DNA of 13,239 bases from Deltaproteobacteria bacterium (GTDB taxonomy: Bacteria; Desulfobacterota; DSM-4660; Desulfatiglandales; Desulfatiglandaceae). The notes under the pieces are model-generated. The model was not told where the DNA came from. It did no database searches and saw only the letters and a list, made by a program, of their open reading frames with translations. The stretch spans positions 1 through 13,239 of the forward strand of contig JAFCZI010000028.1 of NCBI GenBank assembly GCA_019314425.1, read 5' to 3'. The translations under genes and the position numbers were made by a program. This document shows, piece by piece, positions 7,670-13,239 of the stretch. The stretch's first letter is position 1, and each line of letters starts with the position of its first letter.

Positions 7670-8887
7670 TCACTTACCCGTCGAATCGGCGCCCGGAGCT
7701 TCTACTTTCCCCTGATTTCCAGGCCCGTTTTCCCGGGGCTGGACCACCATGCCGGGCCTGACCATCTGAAGCCCTTCGGTGATAACCCGTTCGCCGGCTT
7801 TCAGGCCTTTCCAGACGATTTTCTGGTGGTTGTAGAGGAATCCGGTCTCAATGGACCGTTTTTCCACCTTGTTGTCTTTTCCCACCACATAAACGTACAT
7901 GCCGGTCTGATCCTCGGAAATGGCTTTTTCAGAAATAAGAGGGGTGTTCGGTACATCGCACAAAAAGAGCCTGGCTTGAACATAAATGCCGGGCAGAAGC
8001 GTGCTTCCCGGATTGGGGAAAATCGCCCGCATGTTGATGGTATTCGCCTGGGGATCAGCCGTGTTGTCAATGAAATCCACCTTTCCCGGATAGGGGTGCT
8101 TTGTGTTGTCGCTCAAGATGATGTCCACGGGGATGTCCTTTTTCTGCCGGTGCTTCAGGATCAGACGCAGGTCCTTCTCACTCGGGCTGAAGTAGACGTA
8201 CAGGGGATTTAACTGCACAATGGTGGCCAGTTTGGTATCTTGACCGGCGCCCACCAGGTTGCCCACATTCACGAGGGTCCTCCCGATGCGGCCGTTCAGG
8301 GGGGAGTACATGGTGCAGTAGCCTAAATTTAGCCGGTTCTGTTTGATTTTAGCCAGGTCAGCCTTGACCGCAGCGGCCGCCTCCCGGGCTTTGGTCACAT
8401 AATCATCAAGGGATTCCTGAGTCACAAAATCCTGTTCCGCGAGGGGTTTGTATCTTTTTACCTGGTCTCCGGCAAAGGATAGGGCCGCTTTATCCATGGC
8501 CAGTTGGGCCAGGCTCATTTCCAGTTCGGCTTCATAGGGCGCTTTTTCGATGACGAAAATAATATCGCCTTTATTGATATCGGCCCCTTCCACAAACCGC
8601 CGTTCTTCAAGGAACCCCTCGACCCGGGCCCGAATGTCCACGGTTTTGATGGATTGTGTGGTGGCAACGTATTTGAGATGAACCGGTACCGTTTTCAGGG
8701 CCACTTTTTCAACCGTTACAGCGGGGGGCGGGGGCGCGGGAGGTTGTTTTTTCTCTTTCTTGCATCCCCAGAGGGCAAACGTTGCAAATAGGGTAAACGC
8801 TATCAGTAGGGGCACGATGCATCGTGCCCTGGTAGAGGCACGGTGCATCGTGCTTTGGCGGAGTCGGCTCCGGGGATTAACGACCAT
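7670..8887 (-). CDS. RND efflux periplasmic adaptor (membrane fusion protein), lipoprotein
   Basis: A 405-residue adaptor that bridges the RND pump to the outer-membrane channel. The order is a signal peptide with acceptor Cys42 (FALWGC), a Lys- and Pro-rich linker, a barrel-sandwich half (about 80-114), an alpha-hairpin (about 116-185), the second sandwich half (about 190-215, SPLNGRIGRTLVNVGNLV), then beta-barrel and membrane-proximal domains to the C-terminus. The frame is open to 9049, inside the channel gene; ATG 8887 is chosen because GGGAGG lies 9 bases upstream, whereas the next ATG (8848) has no ribosome site. It overlaps the channel stop by 11 bases. The signal peptide is oddly long before its hydrophobic core (about 23 residues), and part of that n-region is encoded by a tandem intergenic-type repeat. 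Trp at the position before Gly-Cys is atypical for a lipobox. Confidence 0.93.
   Translation of the reverse strand: MVVNPRSRLRQSTMHRASTRARCIVPLLIAFTLFATFALWGCKKEKKQPPAPPPPAVTVEKVALKTVPVHLKYVATTQSIKTVDIRARVEGFLEERRFVEGADINKGDIIFVIEKAPYEAELEMSLAQLAMDKAALSFAGDQVKRYKPLAEQDFVTQESLDDYVTKAREAAAAVKADLAKIKQNRLNLGYCTMYSPLNGRIGRTLVNVGNLVGAGQDTKLATIVQLNPLYVYFSPSEKDLRLILKHRQKKDIPVDIILSDNTKHPYPGKVDFIDNTADPQANTINMRAIFPNPGSTLLPGIYVQARLFLCDVPNTPLISEKAISEDQTGMYVYVVGKDNKVEKRSIETGFLYNHQKIVWKGLKAGERVITEGLQMVRPGMVVQPRENGPGNQGKVEAPGADSTGK
8806..8857. repeat. Tandem pair of 26-bp palindromic repeats inside the adaptor gene
   Basis: Two adjacent 26-bp units (8806-8831 and 8832-8857) match at 22 positions, each beginning GTAG and holding GCACGRTGCATCGTGC. 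The first contains a perfect 20-bp palindrome, GGGCACGATGCATCGTGCCC (8810-8829). They encode part of the adaptor's signal peptide on the minus strand (residues about 11-27, with His and several Arg). Since 26 is not a multiple of three, gain or loss of one unit would shift the reading frame. Related single units lie at 2575-2600 and 10551-10577. Confidence 0.75.
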
Positions 8888-10439
8888 TGGCGGAAACCTC
8901 CCTGTTGGTTTGGGACATGGACATTTTATTTGAGCCATCGTCGGGAAGTTCAGCGCCGATGGCATGCAGCAGATCAGCGTAGGAGATGAAGAGGTTCGTC
9001 TGGGCCTGGACCCGCTGGGTCCGGGCTGAAGTGAGGGTGCTCTGAGCATTGAGCAGCTCCACGATGTCTGCTACTCCTGCGCGATAGCGGGCAAGGGAAA
9101 CCTGAAATGATTCTTTGGAACTGGTGAGCAGGGTTTCGCTGGAGGCCACCTGCTGCGCCGCGGTCTGCATGTTGTAAAAGGCAGTCCATACCTCGGCAAT
9201 CACCGACTCCTCTTTTTGTTTGAGATCTGCGCGGCTGGCTTTCAGCCTGGCTTCGGCTGCTCTCACATTGTTGCGCAGGGAAAATCCTTCAAAAATGGGG
9301 ATCTGCAGTGACAGCCCCCCACAATAGCTCACACCGGAACCGCTGATGTCGGTACCGTTCTCGAGATAATCTGAGCCGCTGACGCTGCCGTCGATGCCGG
9401 ACCATCCCAAATTTCCGGTGGCCACCAGTTTGGGCCAGAGGTCGGACTCAGCTTTTCGCAGTTCCGCCCGGGTTTGTCGAACGGCAGCCTGGGAAGCGGC
9501 CAGATCCGGTCTGTCCCGCAGTGCCAGGCTGATGAGGGTCTGAGTATTTTCGGCTATGGCGTTTAAGGGGAGGGTTTCGGGTCCCTCCGCCACGTCAAAA
9601 TCGGCGTTGGCCGGCCAACCCACTGCGGTGGCCAGTTCTCCACGGGAAATTTTAACGGCGCCTCTGCTGGAAACCAGATCCAATCGTATCTGGTCCACCC
9701 TGGCGCGGGCCTGAAGGACATCGGCAATGGTGCTGACACCGGCATTTTTTCTTTGTTCTGTGGACTTGAGGCTGGCCAGGGCTTCCTCAAGATCGCTTTC
9801 GGATGCCCGAACCTGCGCCCGGTTGCCAAAATAGGTGTAGTAGGCCTGGGGTACATTGCGAAGGATGTCCTGAATGCTTTGGTTATGGTTCCAATTGGCT
9901 GCCATGAGCGCCTGACGGGCACTTTCCGCTGTGGCGGCCCGCCCGCCGAAATCGAGAAGCAGGTAGCTCAGGCTTAACCCCACACTACCGTAATATCCGC
10001 TGGATGAACCGCCGCCCATGCCCATACCGCTCGCTTTCCCGCTGATGCTGGGATAATAATCCCCTCGTGATACGGCCCAGTCCGCTGCTGCCGCCCGGGC
10101 CTGCGCCCAGGACGATTGGGTTGACGGGTTGATGCGAAGGGCCAAATCCACGAGATCCGAAAGTGTTAGCCTTTTGGCCGGGGGGGTCAGGTTTTCGGCA
10201 TCAAGGGTTGTGTTTTTCTCAAGAGGAAGGGAATGGGTCGTTTTGGATTTTGTTTCGCTTTTGTAATATTTTCCGGGGGCCGAGGATGCATAACGGTTCG
10301 GGTCTAACTCGGGGAGCGGTTTTTGGCATCCGCTGAGCAGAATTCCTGAAACCACTATTGCCATAAGAATTTTGAAGATCCCGAGCAACCGGGATTGGCC
10401 CATTGATCTCTGTTTGGAAGCAATTCTGCGATGTACCAT
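8877..10439 (-). CDS. Outer-membrane efflux channel lipoprotein (TolC/OprM family)
   Basis: A 520-residue channel subunit; trimers of this family form a beta-barrel in the outer membrane with a long helical tunnel into the periplasm. A lipoprotein signal is visible: a basic n-region, IFKILMAIVVSGILLSGC, acceptor Cys38. A linker rich in Ser, Thr and Lys (about 40-85) precedes the duplicated OEP domain: first half from LTLSDLVDLALRINP and second half from DRPDLAASQAAVRQTRAEL, each with long heptad-like helices and a glycine- and serine-rich strand region (GMGMGGGSSSGYYGSVGLSL, and the strands around 330-365). The start at 10439 has AGGAG at 10445-10449; the internal ATG at 10403 has none. It is the first gene of the pump operon, and its stop lies inside the adaptor start region. 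Confidence 0.94.
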   Translation of the reverse strand: MVHRRIASKQRSMGQSRLLGIFKILMAIVVSGILLSGCQKPLPELDPNRYASSAPGKYYKSETKSKTTHSLPLEKNTTLDAENLTPPAKRLTLSDLVDLALRINPSTQSSWAQARAAAADWAVSRGDYYPSISGKASGMGMGGGSSSGYYGSVGLSLSYLLLDFGGRAATAESARQALMAANWNHNQSIQDILRNVPQAYYTYFGNRAQVRASESDLEEALASLKSTEQRKNAGVSTIADVLQARARVDQIRLDLVSSRGAVKISRGELATAVGWPANADFDVAEGPETLPLNAIAENTQTLISLALRDRPDLAASQAAVRQTRAELRKAESDLWPKLVATGNLGWSGIDGSVSGSDYLENGTDISGSGVSYCGGLSLQIPIFEGFSLRNNVRAAEARLKASRADLKQKEESVIAEVWTAFYNMQTAAQQVASSETLLTSSKESFQVSLARYRAGVADIVELLNAQSTLTSARTQRVQAQTNLFISYADLLHAIGAELPDDGSNKMSMSQTNREVSANGR

Positions 10440-10505
10440 TCTGCTCCTGAATGCAACATTCCTGAATTTTGGGGAAGTTTAAAATGCTTATGGTACGCAT
10501 CACGC

Positions 10506-10544
10506 TCGGTTGGTATACCTGAATAAATTGAGATGTGCAACCGA
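10506..10544 (-). promoter_or_regulatory. Candidate promoter of the efflux operon with a flanking inverted repeat
   Basis: Read on the minus strand, TTGCAC (10535-10540) and TATACC (10512-10517) are 17 bases apart and would start transcription about 65 bases before the channel gene. A perfect 7-bp inverted repeat, TCGGTTG (10506-10512) and CAACCGA (10538-10544), overlaps both boxes, as an operator might. Both boxes match the sigma-70 consensus only partly, and no regulator gene is present in the window. Confidence 0.35.
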
Positions 10545-10550
10545 AAACAG

Positions 10551-10577
10551 CAGGGGGCCGGCGAACCGTGCCCCTAC
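10551..10577 (-). repeat. Single GTAGGGGCACG palindromic repeat in the divergent intergenic region
   Basis: On the minus strand this 27-bp unit begins GTAGGGGCACGG and ends CCGGCCCCCTG, with its two ends able to pair. The first 11 bases are identical to the first unit at 8806. It lies between the candidate efflux promoter and the kdnA promoter. Confidence 0.55.
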
Positions 10578-10584
10578 TTTTCTC

Positions 10585-11839
<1,255 letters not shown>

Positions 11840-11879
11840 CTAACAGCTAATAGATTGATTTTAGTACCTTATCACCTGA

Positions 11880-11894
11880 TTTTGTGTCACAAAA
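11880..11894. promoter_or_regulatory. 15-bp perfect dyad between kdnA and kdnB
   Basis: TTTTGTGTCACAAAA is a 7+1+7 perfect inverted repeat, 40 bases after the kdnA stop. It could be a protein-binding site acting on kdnB, or chance in an AT-rich stretch; the 1-base spacer rules out an RNA hairpin. Further on lie a short direct repeat (CCTAAAA twice, 11920-11933) and a small hairpin GCGGC-TTC-GCCGC (11943-11955) just before kdnB. Confidence 0.3.
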
Positions 11895-11960
11895 AACAAG
11901 AAGTTCATTGACTGAAAAACCTAAAACCTAAAACTCAAAACTGCGGCTTCGCCGCTTTAG

Positions 11961-13052
<1,092 letters not shown>

Positions 13053-13139
13053 ACGCTTTCGCCAGGTTCTTGTTATATTCAGGTGGACCAATGTATTGGA
13101 TATCTTATAGCATATTTCATATGACTTGATATTTTTCTC

Positions 13140-13168
13140 TTGACAGCCCTATTGCAAAAGTGTATGTT
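13140..13168 (+). promoter_or_regulatory. Candidate sigma-70 promoter at the right edge
   Basis: TTGACA (13140-13145) and TATGTT (13163-13168) are 17 bases apart, a good sigma-70 pattern, and would serve the gene starting at 13221. A dyad CCAAT-GT-ATTGG (13088-13099) lies 40 bases upstream; its role is unclear. Confidence 0.5.
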
Positions 13169-13220
13169 TTCGATGTAAAATCCGGGAAATTCTACCACTA
13201 ATTGCATAGGGGTTCTTCCA

Positions 13221-13239
13221 ATGTCATTTCAGGGCAAAG
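13221..13239 (+). CDS. Start of a truncated gene, product unidentified
   Basis: Only ATG plus five codons (MSFQGK) are visible before the window ends. AGGGG at 13208-13212, 8 bases before the ATG, and the promoter upstream support a real start. MSFQGK is a common opening of short-chain dehydrogenases such as FabG, but six residues cannot identify a family. Confidence 0.4.

Noticed and set aside
8888..9049. N-terminal extension of the adaptor gene by 54 codons
   Set aside because: It lies within the channel gene, lacks signal-peptide character and is not preceded by a ribosome site; ATG 8887 has GGGAGG upstream.
11943..11955. GCGGC-TTC-GCCGC hairpin as a terminator after kdnA
   Set aside because: The stem is only 5 bp, it is followed by just three T residues, and it lies directly in front of kdnB; kdnA and kdnB more likely share a message.

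Overview
The window looks like chromosome from an anaerobic Gram-negative bacterium, most likely a sulfate-reducing deltaproteobacterium (Desulfobacterota, Desulfobacterales-like). This is an inference from four things: a rubredoxin-first rubrerythrin, a CooT nickel protein, an outer-envelope gene set (AcrB/OprM-type pump, Kdo-modifying enzymes), and intergenic fold-back repeats of a kind I associate with that group. No rRNA, tRNA, CRISPR array, transposase or phage gene was found.

Layout. Positions 1-1850 hold a plus-strand peroxide-detoxifying rubrerythrin, then a minus-strand pair of very small genes: a 65-residue histidine-rich helical protein followed by a 62-residue CooT-family protein. 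A roughly 500-base gene-free stretch follows, containing a 125-bp fold-back repeat. A plus-strand M50 (site-2 protease family) membrane peptidase occupies 1853-2500. It converges on a long minus-strand operon (10439 down to 2683), and a 95-bp imperfect palindrome lies in the gap.

The operon encodes, in order, an OprM-type outer-membrane lipoprotein channel, a periplasmic adaptor lipoprotein, an AcrB-type RND pump, an unrecognised 159-residue lipoprotein, and the ribosome-assembly GTPase Der. The first three genes form a complete tripartite exporter. The last three are tightly packed (4-base ATGA overlap, then a 1-base gap), so a housekeeping GTPase appears to be translated from the same message as the pump.

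Divergently from this operon, across 212 bases holding candidate promoters in both directions, lie kdnA and kdnB. Together these oxidise and aminate C8 of Kdo to give 8-amino-3,8-dideoxy-Kdo, a positively charged lipopolysaccharide sugar. The right edge has a promoter and the first codons of a further gene.

The most interesting non-gene structure is a family of about 26-bp GTAGGGGCACG palindromic repeats. It occurs in the gap beyond der, in the divergent intergenic region, and as a tandem pair inside the coding sequence for the adaptor's signal peptide. I did not find a convincing new multi-gene system. The best leads are the pump-lipoprotein-Der arrangement, the cooT gene pair, and the repeats.
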